A stretch of 64,000 nt of DNA from Pedobacter deserti (GTDB lineage: Bacteria; Bacteroidota; Bacteroidia; Sphingobacteriales; Sphingobacteriaceae). Below, in pieces: positions 7,891-16,719 of this stretch; position 1 is the first letter of the stretch; every line of letters begins with the position of its first letter. The DNA lies in the NCBI RefSeq assembly GCF_024436415.1, contig NZ_JAFMZQ010000003.1, positions 1 to 64,000 of the forward strand, given 5' to 3'. The notes under the pieces are model-generated. The model ran no database searches, had not been told where the DNA came from, and saw only the letters and a program-made list of their open reading frames with translations. The translations under genes were made by a program, and so were the position numbers.

Positions 7891-8898
7891 TTAATCAATA
7901 ATCAACTTCCTGAACCCGGAAGTAAGTGTGTCTGCCACGCTTCCGTCGTCACGCTGGTAAATAAGATATGCTTCAAATTTTTGAGCGCGCGCCACAGCCA
8001 GAGCCTGTTGCACATCCATTGCCATTAAGGCATTGTCATAACCGTCTGCCGTCAGCGCATCTTTGGCGTAGACCGTAACGCTGATCATTTTGCTTCTTAA
8101 CGGGTAGCCCGACTTAGGGTCGACCAGGTGACTTATGCGCTCGCCGCCAACATCAATATATTTCCGGTAGTTGCCCGAGGTTGTCACAGCGCCGTTCCTG
8201 AGCCCCAATACATGCCGGATGCCTGGCTCCGGGCTTACTGCTGATGCAGGACCCTCTACCCCGACTTTGTACAATGAGCCGTCCGGCTTTCGACCATGAA
8301 CACGAAGTTCACCGCCCAGCTCTACGACAAAGGAGCTGACGCCTTTTTTTAAAAAGTGGCTGGCCAGTACGTCGACCGTATATCCCTGGGCTATGCCGTT
8401 CAGGTCGACCTCCACACAGGGCTGAAGCTTCTTCAAATAACTCCCCTGCAGCTTTAATTTTTCCATCCCAACGCATGGCAGTAAACTACGGATGGTCGCA
8501 CTGTCTGGTATCTTATTTATTTTGGCAGGACCAAAACCCCACGCATTTACAAGAGGGGCAACCGTAGCATCGAATCGTCCGGCTGTTACTTTATTAATTT
8601 GCCAGGCCTTCAAAAGAACCTTCCTGAAATGCTCATCGATCTGAATGCCCTCCTTTGCCTGATTAAACCGTGTAATTCTGGAATATGGTTTATAAAGGGA
8701 CATGGACGAGTCTATTTGCATTAAGATCTGTTCAATATCCTGCCGGGTAACCACACTGTCTTTTGCGTAGTACTTAATGGTGTAGTCGGTACCTTGTGCA
8801 ATACCAGAAATAGTAAACTGTCGCTGCTCATCCCTAAAAACAATGGGGACAAGAAGCGACAGCAGACATGTCAGGATCAGGTTCTTGAAGAAAAACAC
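7891..8898 (-). CDS. apbE: FAD:protein FMN transferase (ApbE)
   Basis: 335 residues with an N-terminal hydrophobic signal/anchor (about 5-21). Conserved ApbE motifs are present: SLYKPYSRITRFN, GRFDATVAPLVNAWGFG, EVDLNGIAQGYTVD, VVELGGELRVHG, TSGNYRKY and HLVDPKSGYP. ApbE uses FAD to attach FMN covalently to a Thr/Ser of exported partner proteins such as NqrB/C or FMN-binding-domain reductases. No such partner is visible in this window. The gene sits 6 bp downstream of the oxidoreductase gene and 25 bp upstream of the isomerase gene, so it is in an operon. Start chosen at the methionine giving the signal segment. Confidence 0.93.
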   Translation of the reverse strand: MFFFKNLILTCLLSLLVPIVFRDEQRQFTISGIAQGTDYTIKYYAKDSVVTRQDIEQILMQIDSSMSLYKPYSRITRFNQAKEGIQIDEHFRKVLLKAWQINKVTAGRFDATVAPLVNAWGFGPAKINKIPDSATIRSLLPCVGMEKLKLQGSYLKKLQPCVEVDLNGIAQGYTVDVLASHFLKKGVSSFVVELGGELRVHGRKPDGSLYKVGVEGPASAVSPEPGIRHVLGLRNGAVTTSGNYRKYIDVGGERISHLVDPKSGYPLRSKMISVTVYAKDALTADGYDNALMAMDVQQALAVARAQKFEAYLIYQRDDGSVADTLTSGFRKLIID

Positions 8899-8904
8899 TG
8901 CACC

Positions 8905-10227
8905 CTAGATTACTTTAGTCTTCCCTGGTGTAGGTATCGGGTAACAGCCCTGTGCATCCGGCAGGATTTTAGGGTTTGCATCCCAGGCTAGCTTATCAGG
9001 AAATAAGCTGTTCTCGGCCTGAAGGGCAGTATCCCACTTAATAATCTCGCCCGAATAGGTCGCATACCTTCCGATGATAGAGGAGAACGTACTTTTTGCG
9101 GTGCGTTCTGCGTCGGTAAATTTAAACTCACCTTTAGCTATGGCCTCAAATAATTCGTCGTGCTCTGTTTGATACGGGTTTTTATTGCCCTTTACATCGT
9201 GGTTATACAACTGCTTCCCTGCATAGTCTGATATAATGCCCTGGTTGCCCGCAGAAAGGTACACCTTTCCCTTGGTTCCTTGAAACGACTCATCGACACG
9301 ATTGGAAATACCTTCAAAGTGCCTGCACTGGCTATGGATTATGGTTCCGTCAGCGTAGGTCAGCTCGATAGAATGGTTGTCATAGATCTCGCCGTATTCT
9401 TTTCCGGTGCGCCATGCCCTGCTGCCAGTACCCTGAACGGACACTGGATAGGCGTTTTTCACCCAGTTTGCAATATCAATATTGTGTACATGCTGCTCTA
9501 CGATATGGTCGCCACACAGCCAGTTGAAATAATACCAGTTTCTCATCTGATATTCCATCTCGGTCTGACCTGGCTGCCGAGGTTTTACCCATACACCACC
9601 ACTGTTCCAGTATACCTGTCCGCCAGTAATGTCGCCAATTGCACCATCTTCGAGGCGCTTAATGGTCTCGCGATAATTGGTCTGATATCTCCGTTGCAGG
9701 CCAGTAACCACATTTAATTTCTTTTGCTTAGCAAGTTCAGCCGCAGCAAGCACCCTGCGGATACCTGGCGCATCAACCGCCACCGGCTTTTCCATGAACA
9801 CATGTTTCCCTTGCTTTACAGCTTCTTCGAAATGCATTGGTCGGAAGCCGGGAGGCGTAGTTAAAAGCACAACATCTGCCAATGCGATGGCTTTCTTATA
9901 GCCATCAAAGCCTATAAACCTGCGTTCTTTTGGTACACTGATTTTATCCTTGAAGCGGTCGGCCAGCGTACCATAACTCTTCTCGAGCCGGTCTTCGAAC
10001 GCATCGGCCATGGCAACCAGCTTGATGTTATACTTTGTGCTCAGGGCTTGAAATGCGGCTCCTGTACCTCTGTCGCCGCAGCCTATAAGCGCAATTTTAA
10101 TGGTATCATCTACCGAGGAATGCCCAGGTGCAGCAAATGCAGCACCGTTCAACATCATTCCACCGGCGAATAAGGCTGACGCTCTTAAAAAGTCGCGCCG
10201 CCCGTTCTGTGGTTCGTTTTTGTTCAT
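8905..10227 (-). CDS. secreted Gfo/Idh/MocA-family oxidoreductase
   Basis: 440 residues. A twin-arginine leader (GRRDFLRASALFAGGMM, about 9-25) predicts Tat export of a folded, cofactor-loaded enzyme. The Rossmann motif IALIGCGDRGTG and the MEKPVAVDAPG motif (Lys of the EKP triad) identify a Gfo/Idh/MocA dehydrogenase, and the C-terminal substrate domain includes WYYFNWLCGDHIVEQHVHNIDIANW. Such exported members act on sugars or glycosides with tightly bound NAD(P). It lies between the SUMF1-like gene (32 bp upstream) and apbE. Substrate cannot be read from sequence. Confidence 0.88.
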   Translation of the reverse strand: MNKNEPQNGRRDFLRASALFAGGMMLNGAAFAAPGHSSVDDTIKIALIGCGDRGTGAAFQALSTKYNIKLVAMADAFEDRLEKSYGTLADRFKDKISVPKERRFIGFDGYKKAIALADVVLLTTPPGFRPMHFEEAVKQGKHVFMEKPVAVDAPGIRRVLAAAELAKQKKLNVVTGLQRRYQTNYRETIKRLEDGAIGDITGGQVYWNSGGVWVKPRQPGQTEMEYQMRNWYYFNWLCGDHIVEQHVHNIDIANWVKNAYPVSVQGTGSRAWRTGKEYGEIYDNHSIELTYADGTIIHSQCRHFEGISNRVDESFQGTKGKVYLSAGNQGIISDYAGKQLYNHDVKGNKNPYQTEHDELFEAIAKGEFKFTDAERTAKSTFSSIIGRYATYSGEIIKWDTALQAENSLFPDKLAWDANPKILPDAQGCYPIPTPGKTKVI

Positions 10228-10259
10228 TTTATTCAGGTTATATAAAGGTTTCAGGTATT

Positions 10260-11216
10260 CTAGTAATCGGAGATCGGCGCCTTGTTATAGTAGGCTTCAA
10301 TCTCTTCTTTGGAAGGTGGTACCGCCGGACGCACGAGGCGGATGCCTACAAAAGGCGCTTCAGGGAACCACCAGTTGCTCTTTGGTATTTGCGGATCCAG
10401 CTGCTTCCAGGAAGGGTCCGACGCCATTCTTGCGGCCGATCGAAGCATAGAGGCCTCATCACTATAGGATCCGCCCCTTACCGCATGCGGATACAATTTC
10501 TCGGGAACGGCAACAGGGTTTTCCGCCTGCTTCTGCGTGTAAAAATCTGGCAGATACTGGTCGTAAGTCCATTCCGCTACGTTACCGTATATGTCGTACA
10601 AACCCCAGGGATTCGGCTTTTTCTGACCAACAGGATGTGTTTTATTGTCACTGTTGCCCTTATACCATGCGTATTGATCGAGTGAAGCTGCATCGCTTCC
10701 AAAGAAGTATTCCGTAGATGCACCAGCCCTGCTGGCATATTCCCACTCGGCCTCCGTTGGCAGCCGATAGAAAACACCCGTTCTGGCATACAACCATTTG
10801 CAATACTGAATGGCATTATAATGTGTCATGGCCAGTGCCGGCTGACCAGCCTTACCCATTCCGAAAGTCATATCAAGATAGGGTTTAGTAGGCCGGGTTA
10901 CGGCGTCCACGTTCGCCGGAACAGGCGAGGTGCTGTGTGTCTTTTCGTAGTCCTTGTACAAAAAGGGTTCATAAATATCCCAGGTTACCTCATGGGTACC
11001 AATCCAAAAAGGCGATAGTTTGACCTTGTGAACCGGCGCTTCATCAGCGTTACCACTTTTGCTGCCCATCATAAACTCCCCGCCCGGAACTCCAGCCATG
11101 GTAAATGAGAGCTTTGTACCCGATATCTCCTGAGTATAATCTTTTGGTTTCTGCTGAGCGTAACCCGATACACAATTTGCAACAAGTATGGCGACGCTCA
11201 AGATTTTCTTTCGCAT
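10260..11216 (-). CDS. SUMF1/EgtB/PvdO-family exported protein
   Basis: 318 residues with a Sec signal peptide ending at about AQQ (residue 22). The body is a formylglycine-generating-enzyme (SUMF1) fold: GGEFMMGSKSGNADEAP, PFWIGTHEVTWDIYEPF, YCKWLYARTGVFYRLPTEAEWEYASRAG, NPWGLYDIYGNVAEWTYD and VRGGSYSDEASMLRSAARM. In sulfatase-modifying members two Cys residues are catalytic; the cysteines of the conserved C-terminal RxxxRC region are absent here, so this is probably not an FGE and may be a binding or nonheme-iron relative. First gene of the four-gene cassette. Confidence 0.85.
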   Translation of the reverse strand: MRKKILSVAILVANCVSGYAQQKPKDYTQEISGTKLSFTMAGVPGGEFMMGSKSGNADEAPVHKVKLSPFWIGTHEVTWDIYEPFLYKDYEKTHSTSPVPANVDAVTRPTKPYLDMTFGMGKAGQPALAMTHYNAIQYCKWLYARTGVFYRLPTEAEWEYASRAGASTEYFFGSDAASLDQYAWYKGNSDNKTHPVGQKKPNPWGLYDIYGNVAEWTYDQYLPDFYTQKQAENPVAVPEKLYPHAVRGGSYSDEASMLRSAARMASDPSWKQLDPQIPKSNWWFPEAPFVGIRLVRPAVPPSKEEIEAYYNKAPISDY

Positions 11217-11277
11217 GTATGTTATATATAATGACCTAACCTAGTAAACCTTAAAAATAAGGTCAATTATCCGTAAA

Positions 11278-11317
11278 TGCAAAAGCCCTTGTCAAATAAA
11301 TGACAAGGGCCTTTGCA
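11278..11317. terminator. bidirectional intrinsic terminator after clpC
   Basis: GCCCTTGTCA (11285-11294) and TGACAAGGGC (11301-11310) form a perfect 10-bp stem with a 6-nt AT loop, extended outward to 11278 and 11317 with one wobble. On the minus strand it is followed by TTTTGCATTT, terminating clpC. It also separates clpC from the upstream part of the SUMF1-led cassette. Confidence 0.85.
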
Positions 11318-11334
11318 TTACAGTTATTGAGAAA

Positions 11335-13875
11335 CTATTCTATATTTCCTTCTTCTTTCTTACGCTTTTTTGAAGGTGCCTTATTTTCAATAACGATTTT
11401 ATCGGCTTCTGCATCATAATTGATCTCCAGAATATCGCCTTCGTTGATCTCCCCTTTGAGTATCTCTTCTGCAATAGGATCTTCCAGATATTTCTGTATG
11501 GCACGCTTAAGGGGTCTGGCTCCAAAGTTAGAATCGAATCCTTTCTCAGCTATGAATTCCTTAGCGTTGTCAGTCAGCTTGATCTCATAACCCAGATTGT
11601 GAACGCGGCCGAACAGTGACTTCAATTCAATATCAATGATTCTGAAAATATCTGACTTACCTAAAGAATTAAACACAACCACATCATCCACGCGGTTCAA
11701 AAACTCAGGAGCAAAAGCGCGTTTCAATGCGTTCTCTATGACGCCACGTGAGTGCGCATCAACCTGGTTGATTTTGGCCGAGGTTGAAAAGCCTACACCC
11801 TGACCGAAATCTTTCAACTGGCGGGCACCGATGTTAGAAGTCATAATGATTATGGTATTTCTAAAATCAACCTTACGTCCCAGACTATCGGTCAGCTGCC
11901 CTTCATCAAGCACCTGCAAAAGAATATTAAATACATCAGGGTGTGCTTTCTCGATCTCGTCAAGCAAGATCACGGCATACGGTTTCCTGCGTACTTTCTC
12001 AGTAAGCTGTCCGCCTTCTTCGTAGCCAACATATCCCGGAGGAGCTCCTACCAGACGAGAAACCGCAAATTTCTCCATGTATTCGCTCATGTCAATCTGA
12101 ATCAGTGAATCATCGCTGTCAAACATGAAGCGGGCCAGCTCTTTGGCAAGCTCTGTCTTACCGACACCAGTCGGCCCGAGGAAGATGAACGATCCGATCG
12201 GCTTTTTTGGGTCCTTAAGCCCTGCCCTGGTCCGCTGTATCGCACGGGTCAGTTTTTTAATGGCATCGTCCTGACCAATGATCTTCTCGCCAACAGTTTC
12301 GTACATATTCAGCAGCTTCATGCTGTCTGTTTGTCCGACCCTTTGAAGCGGGATACCGGTCATCATCGAAACCACTTCAGCAACATTATCTTCGCTTACA
12401 GTGTAACGTTTCGTTTTTGTCTCGCTTTCCCATTCCGCCTTAGCGCGATCAAGTTCTTCCAAAAGATTCTTTTCGGTATCCCTTAATTTAGCTGCCTCTT
12501 CGTACTTCTGGCTCTTAACGACCTTGTTCTTTTCGAGCTTTATCTCTTCTATCTTACTTTCTATATCGATAATGTTCTGAGGAACATGGATATTGGTAAG
12601 GTGAACTCTTGAACCAGCTTCATCCAGGGCATCTATAGCCTTATCCGGCAAAAATCTGTCGGTAATATATCTTGAGGTAAGAGCCACACAGGCGTTTATT
12701 GCTTCCTCAGTATAGGTAACGCCATGATGATCTTCGTATTTCTCCTTGATCCGGTTCAGAATCTCGATGGTTTCATCCGGTGTTGCCGGCTCTATCATTA
12801 CCTTTTGGAAACGGCGGTCTAGCGCCCCGTCTTTCTCAATATACTGGCGGTATTCATCCAGCGTAGTGGCGCCTATACATTGTATTTCACCCCTTGCCAA
12901 AGCAGGTTTGAACATGTTTGATGCGTCGAGGGAACCTGAAGCACCACCGGCACCCACAATGGTGTGGATCTCATCAATAAACAAGATAACGTCGGTAGAC
13001 TTTTCCAGCTCGTTCATCACAGCTTTCATCCTTTCCTCAAACTGGCCGCGGTACTTTGTACCTGCAACCAGAGATGCCAGATCGAGCGTAACCACGCGCT
13101 TGTTAAATAAAACGCGGGAAACTTTGCGCTTTACAATACGCAGTGCCAGGCCTTCTGCAATGGCAGACTTACCTACACCAGGTTCGCCAATCAGGATAGG
13201 GTTGTTCTTCTTCCGTCTGGACAAAATCTGGGATACGCGTTCAATTTCTTTTTCACGCCCTACGATAGGATCCAGCCTTCCCTCCTCGGCAGCCTTTGTT
13301 AAATCCCGGCCAAAATTATCCAACACCGGGGTTTTAGATTTTATATCAGACACCTTTTTAGGCGCACTGAAACTGTCTTCCTCCCGGTAGTCGTCGTCTC
13401 CCCCTGTAGATGCGCTGCTTTGCGGATCGTCTCTAAAGCCACCCTTGTTCATCTCAACCTCCTGTTTAAATATCTCGTAATTTATACTAAACTGAAGCAG
13501 TATCTGAGAGGCAATATTGTCATCGTCCCTCAGGATTGACAATAACAGATGCTCCGTTCCAATAAGATCGCTCTTGAATATCTTAGCTTCCAGATAAGTA
13601 ATCTTCAAAACTTTTTCTGCTTGTTTGGTCAGAGGAATATTACCCAGGTTTACTGTCACGCTCGAAGTACCCCTTACAGATTCCTCGATAGATCGCCGCA
13701 ACTTTAGCGTATCAACGCCCAATGATTTTAATATCTTAATAGCCATACCATCGCCTTCGCGGATGAGGCCTAGTAAGAGATGCTCCGCACCGATATAATC
13801 GTGCCCCAACCGCAGCGCTTCTTCCCTGCTGAATGAGATAACATCCTTTACTTGTGGTGAAAATTTAGCTTCCAT
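11335..13875 (-). CDS. clpC: ATP-dependent Clp protease ATP-binding subunit ClpC
   Basis: 846 residues, Hsp100 unfoldase feeding ClpP. Two Clp-N repeats (1-145) start MEAKFSPQVKDVISFSREEA; the first AAA module has Walker A GEPGVGKS (230-237) and VILFIDEIHTI; a UVR-like middle segment (KSQKYEEAAKLRDTEKNLLEEL) marks ClpC rather than ClpA/B; the second AAA module has GPTGVGKTE and VILLDEIEKAH. A linker at about 145-180 is acidic and low in complexity. The C-terminus is lysine-rich. Monocistronic: its own terminator follows and ettA is divergent. No ctsR/mcsAB genes are adjacent, as expected in this phylum. Confidence 0.96.
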   Translation of the reverse strand: MEAKFSPQVKDVISFSREEALRLGHDYIGAEHLLLGLIREGDGMAIKILKSLGVDTLKLRRSIEESVRGTSSVTVNLGNIPLTKQAEKVLKITYLEAKIFKSDLIGTEHLLLSILRDDDNIASQILLQFSINYEIFKQEVEMNKGGFRDDPQSSASTGGDDDYREEDSFSAPKKVSDIKSKTPVLDNFGRDLTKAAEEGRLDPIVGREKEIERVSQILSRRKKNNPILIGEPGVGKSAIAEGLALRIVKRKVSRVLFNKRVVTLDLASLVAGTKYRGQFEERMKAVMNELEKSTDVILFIDEIHTIVGAGGASGSLDASNMFKPALARGEIQCIGATTLDEYRQYIEKDGALDRRFQKVMIEPATPDETIEILNRIKEKYEDHHGVTYTEEAINACVALTSRYITDRFLPDKAIDALDEAGSRVHLTNIHVPQNIIDIESKIEEIKLEKNKVVKSQKYEEAAKLRDTEKNLLEELDRAKAEWESETKTKRYTVSEDNVAEVVSMMTGIPLQRVGQTDSMKLLNMYETVGEKIIGQDDAIKKLTRAIQRTRAGLKDPKKPIGSFIFLGPTGVGKTELAKELARFMFDSDDSLIQIDMSEYMEKFAVSRLVGAPPGYVGYEEGGQLTEKVRRKPYAVILLDEIEKAHPDVFNILLQVLDEGQLTDSLGRKVDFRNTIIIMTSNIGARQLKDFGQGVGFSTSAKINQVDAHSRGVIENALKRAFAPEFLNRVDDVVVFNSLGKSDIFRIIDIELKSLFGRVHNLGYEIKLTDNAKEFIAEKGFDSNFGARPLKRAIQKYLEDPIAEEILKGEINEGDILEINYDAEADKIVIENKAPSKKRKKEEGNIE

Positions 13876-13926
13876 ATATACCTTTCTAAAATGCGGAATG
13901 CCCTAAACTAAAAAATTTTGATTTAT

Positions 13927-13947
13927 AAAAGCACCCCTGCTTTTTTT
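13927..13947. other. hairpin with T-run in the clpC-ettA divergent gap
   Basis: AAAAGCA (13927-13933) and TGCTTTT (13938-13944) form a 7-bp stem with a CCCC loop followed by T-rich sequence on the plus strand, so it is terminator-shaped in the ettA direction although no plus-strand gene ends here. It could stop antisense transcription from the clpC side or lie in the clpC leader. The rest of the 13876-14062 gap shows only a weak ettA promoter (TTTTG and ATATTTG, ending at 14045). Confidence 0.4.
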
Positions 13948-14062
13948 ATTTTATCAACAATTACGCCAGTGCCTGTTATATGGATGCCCCGCCTGTCGTT
14001 ATTTCATAAATGTTACCGACTTTTGACTAAGTTTCTTCATATTTGCAGGCCAACAAGCAACT

Positions 14063-15742
14063 ATGTCAGACGAAAAAATAATCTTCTCCATGGCTGGGGT
14101 AAATAAGATTTACCCTCCCCAGAAACAAGTTCTGAAGAACATATACCTGTCCTTTTTCTACGGCGCCAAGATAGGCGTGATCGGTCTCAATGGATCAGGA
14201 AAATCCTCTCTTTTGAAGATCATTGCAGGAATTGATAAGTCGTACCAGGGGGAAGTTGTTTTTTCTCCAGGATATAGCGTAGGTTACCTGGCACAGGAGC
14301 CCGAACTCGACAATGAAAAGACCGTCCGCGAAGTAGTTGAGGAAGGCGTTGCCGAAATCACCGCAATCCTAAAGGAATACGAAGAAATCAACGAGCAGTT
14401 CGGCCTTCCTGAAGTATACGAAGATGCTGATGCGATGGACAAGCTGATGGTGAGGCAGGGCGAACTCCAGGACAAGATCGATGCTGTAAACGCCTGGGAG
14501 CTAGACAACAAACTAGAACGTGCGATGGATGCGCTGCGCTGTCCGGACCCCGATACAAAAATAGCGGTACTCTCGGGAGGTGAACGCCGCCGTGTGGCCA
14601 TGTGCCGTTTGTTACTTCAGGAACCAGATGTACTTTTACTTGACGAGCCTACCAACCACCTTGATGCTGAAAGTATCGACTGGCTTGAACAGTTCCTGAA
14701 AAATTACAAAGGAACCGTTATTGCCGTAACGCACGACAGGTATTTCCTTGACAATGTTGCGGGATGGATCCTTGAACTGGATCGCGGAGAAGGTATTCCA
14801 TGGAAAGGTAACTATTCGTCGTGGCTAGACCAAAAAGCTAAGCGTTTGGCCCAGGAGGAAAAGACAGAATCAAAACGTCAGAAAACATTAGAGCGGGAAT
14901 TGGAATGGGTACGCATGGCGCCGAAAGCCCGGCATGCGAAATCAAAAGCCAGGCTGTCTAACTATGACAAACTGGCATCAGAAGATTCTAAAGACCGTGA
15001 AGAAAAACTGGAATTGTTCATTCCCGCCGGTCCGCGTTTGGGAAATGTAGTCATCGAGGCAAACGAGGTCACAAAAGCATACGGCGATAAAATACTATTC
15101 GAAAACCTGAGCTTCTCGCTTCCGCCTGCTGGAATCGTTGGTATCATTGGGCCTAACGGCGCCGGAAAGACCACACTTTTCCGCCTGATAACCGGACAGG
15201 AGACACCTGATTCGGGAACTTTTAGGGTGGGCGACACGGTTTCTCTTGGCTATGTGGATCAGATGCACAATGACCTTAACCCGGACAAAACCGTCTACGA
15301 AAATATCACCGATGGGCTGGACAACATCCAACTTGGAAACAAGGCTGTAAACGGCAGGGCCTATGTATCGAAATTTAATTTTAATGGAGGCGACCAGCAG
15401 AAAAAAGTCGGCATTCTGTCCGGTGGCGAACGTAACCGCGTTCACCTGGCAATTACCTTAAAGAAAGGCGCCAATGTGTTGCTGCTTGACGAACCAACCA
15501 ACGATATTGATGTGAATACCTTAAGAGCATTGGAGGAGGCGCTGGAGAATTTCGGAGGTTGCGCTGTAGTCATCAGTCACGACCGCTGGTTCCTTGATCG
15601 TATCTGTACGCATATTCTGGCCTTTGAAGGCAATTCACAGGTTTACTTTTTTGAGGGCAACTACTCAGACTACGAGGAGAACAGGAAGAAGAGACTAGGC
15701 GATGCTACACCGCACCGTATTAAATACAAAAAGCTGGGTTAA
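14063..15742 (+). CDS. ettA: energy-dependent translational throttle protein EttA (ABC-F)
   Basis: 559 residues with two ABC ATPase cassettes. Cassette 1: Walker A GLNGSGKS (41-48), signature LSGGERRRVAMCRLL, Walker B LLLDEPTNHLDAES. The inter-cassette linker carries the EttA-type charged helix (WVRMAPKARHAKSKARLSNY). Cassette 2: GPNGAGKTT, LSGGERNRVHLA, LLLDEPTNDIDVNTLRALEEAL, the last being characteristic of EttA. It binds the ribosomal E site and gates translation by ATP/ADP ratio. The final seven codons lie inside the left arm of a perfect palindromic terminator. Confidence 0.94.
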   Translation: MSDEKIIFSMAGVNKIYPPQKQVLKNIYLSFFYGAKIGVIGLNGSGKSSLLKIIAGIDKSYQGEVVFSPGYSVGYLAQEPELDNEKTVREVVEEGVAEITAILKEYEEINEQFGLPEVYEDADAMDKLMVRQGELQDKIDAVNAWELDNKLERAMDALRCPDPDTKIAVLSGGERRRVAMCRLLLQEPDVLLLDEPTNHLDAESIDWLEQFLKNYKGTVIAVTHDRYFLDNVAGWILELDRGEGIPWKGNYSSWLDQKAKRLAQEEKTESKRQKTLERELEWVRMAPKARHAKSKARLSNYDKLASEDSKDREEKLELFIPAGPRLGNVVIEANEVTKAYGDKILFENLSFSLPPAGIVGIIGPNGAGKTTLFRLITGQETPDSGTFRVGDTVSLGYVDQMHNDLNPDKTVYENITDGLDNIQLGNKAVNGRAYVSKFNFNGGDQQKKVGILSGGERNRVHLAITLKKGANVLLLDEPTNDIDVNTLRALEEALENFGGCAVVISHDRWFLDRICTHILAFEGNSQVYFFEGNYSDYEENRKKRLGDATPHRIKYKKLG

Positions 15743-15760
15743 CCCAGCTTTTTGTATTTA
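15721..15760. terminator. perfect 40-bp palindrome, bidirectional terminator
   Basis: Bases 15721-15740 are exactly complementary to 15741-15760 with no spacer; the core is AAAAAGCTGGGTT / AACCCAGCTTTTT. The left arm encodes the last codons of ettA and includes its stop (15740-15742). A-run on one side and T-run on the other make it a terminator for both ettA and the convergent isomerase gene, which ends at 15771. Confidence 0.88.
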
Positions 15761-15770
15761 ATACCGATTG

Positions 15771-16691
15771 TTATTTATACTTTTCCTGCATCCGTACCAG
15801 CAGATCTTTAGTCTTCTGTATCCCCTCAGCTTCTGAATATTTGGATCCTTCATACTCAATACCGATAATACCGGACCACTTAGCCTCCCGGATGATCTTG
15901 AACATCCTGTCGTAGTCGATATTTGCTTCGTTACCTGCTTCGTCAAAATCGTAGGTTTTAGCGCTTAGGCCTTTAGCATAGGGCAAAAGTTCTTTCACAC
16001 CCTGATACTTATCATAGGTCTTTTCTGCACTGATCCGAAAATTACCAAAATCAGGAAGAGTTCCGCAATAGGCATTATTTACCTGCTTCATTACATCCGC
16101 CAGCCATTGCCCGTCAGACGAATATCCTCCATGATTCTCAACGATGATGTTGATCTTATTCTTTTTGCCATATTCGGAGAGCCTTCCCAGACCGTCGACC
16201 GCCGCTTTCTTCACGTCGTCGGCACTACCCCTTCCGGCCGCATTGACGCGGATGGTCTTACATCCTAATACTTTTGCTGCGTCTACCCACTTATAGTGAT
16301 TCTCCACCGCCTTAATCCGGGCCTCCTGGTTTAGGTCGCCAAGATCTCCCTCGCCGTCTACCATAATCAAATGGTTTTTTACACCCTCGCCCTTGGTAAT
16401 GCTGAGCAATTCCTTAAGATATGCAGAATCTCTTTCCTTTTTGTTGAAAAAAGGGCTCACATACTCCACGATGTCGATACCAAAATCCTTTTTGGCTCTT
16501 ACCGGAAATTCGAGATTTGTCATTTTACCGCCGAACAATGCATTATGGAACGACCACTCTGCAAGGGATATCTGAAAAAAAGGTGCTTTAACAGAAGCAA
16601 AGAGGTCGACCGGCAGCATGGTAGATAAACCGGTGGCCGCGGCAAACAAGCCGGCACTTTTAATGAATGACCTTCTATCTGTTGATTTCAT
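15771..16691 (-). CDS. exported sugar phosphate isomerase/epimerase-like protein
   Basis: 306 residues. Twin-arginine leader DRRSFIKSAGLFAAATG (5-21) predicts Tat export. The barrel carries FQISLAEWSFHNALFGG, IDIVEYVSPFF, INIIVENHGGYSSDGQWL, CGTLPDFGNFRI and WSGIIGIEYEGS, typical of xylose-isomerase-like TIM barrels with metal-binding Glu/His/Asp residues. Substrate unknown; the exported forms usually accompany Gfo/Idh/MocA dehydrogenases in glycoside processing, and one lies in the nearby cassette (8905-10227). It is 28 bp downstream of the 162-residue unknown gene on the same strand. Confidence 0.85.
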   Translation of the reverse strand: MKSTDRRSFIKSAGLFAAATGLSTMLPVDLFASVKAPFFQISLAEWSFHNALFGGKMTNLEFPVRAKKDFGIDIVEYVSPFFNKKERDSAYLKELLSITKGEGVKNHLIMVDGEGDLGDLNQEARIKAVENHYKWVDAAKVLGCKTIRVNAAGRGSADDVKKAAVDGLGRLSEYGKKNKINIIVENHGGYSSDGQWLADVMKQVNNAYCGTLPDFGNFRISAEKTYDKYQGVKELLPYAKGLSAKTYDFDEAGNEANIDYDRMFKIIREAKWSGIIGIEYEGSKYSEAEGIQKTKDLLVRMQEKYK

Positions 16692-16719
16692 AATATTTAA
16701 TAATTAGGTTACTAGTTCG

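Noticed and set aside
12746..13390. 214-codon plus-strand frame inside clpC
   Set aside because: Ser/Arg-rich antisense shadow of AAA domain 1.
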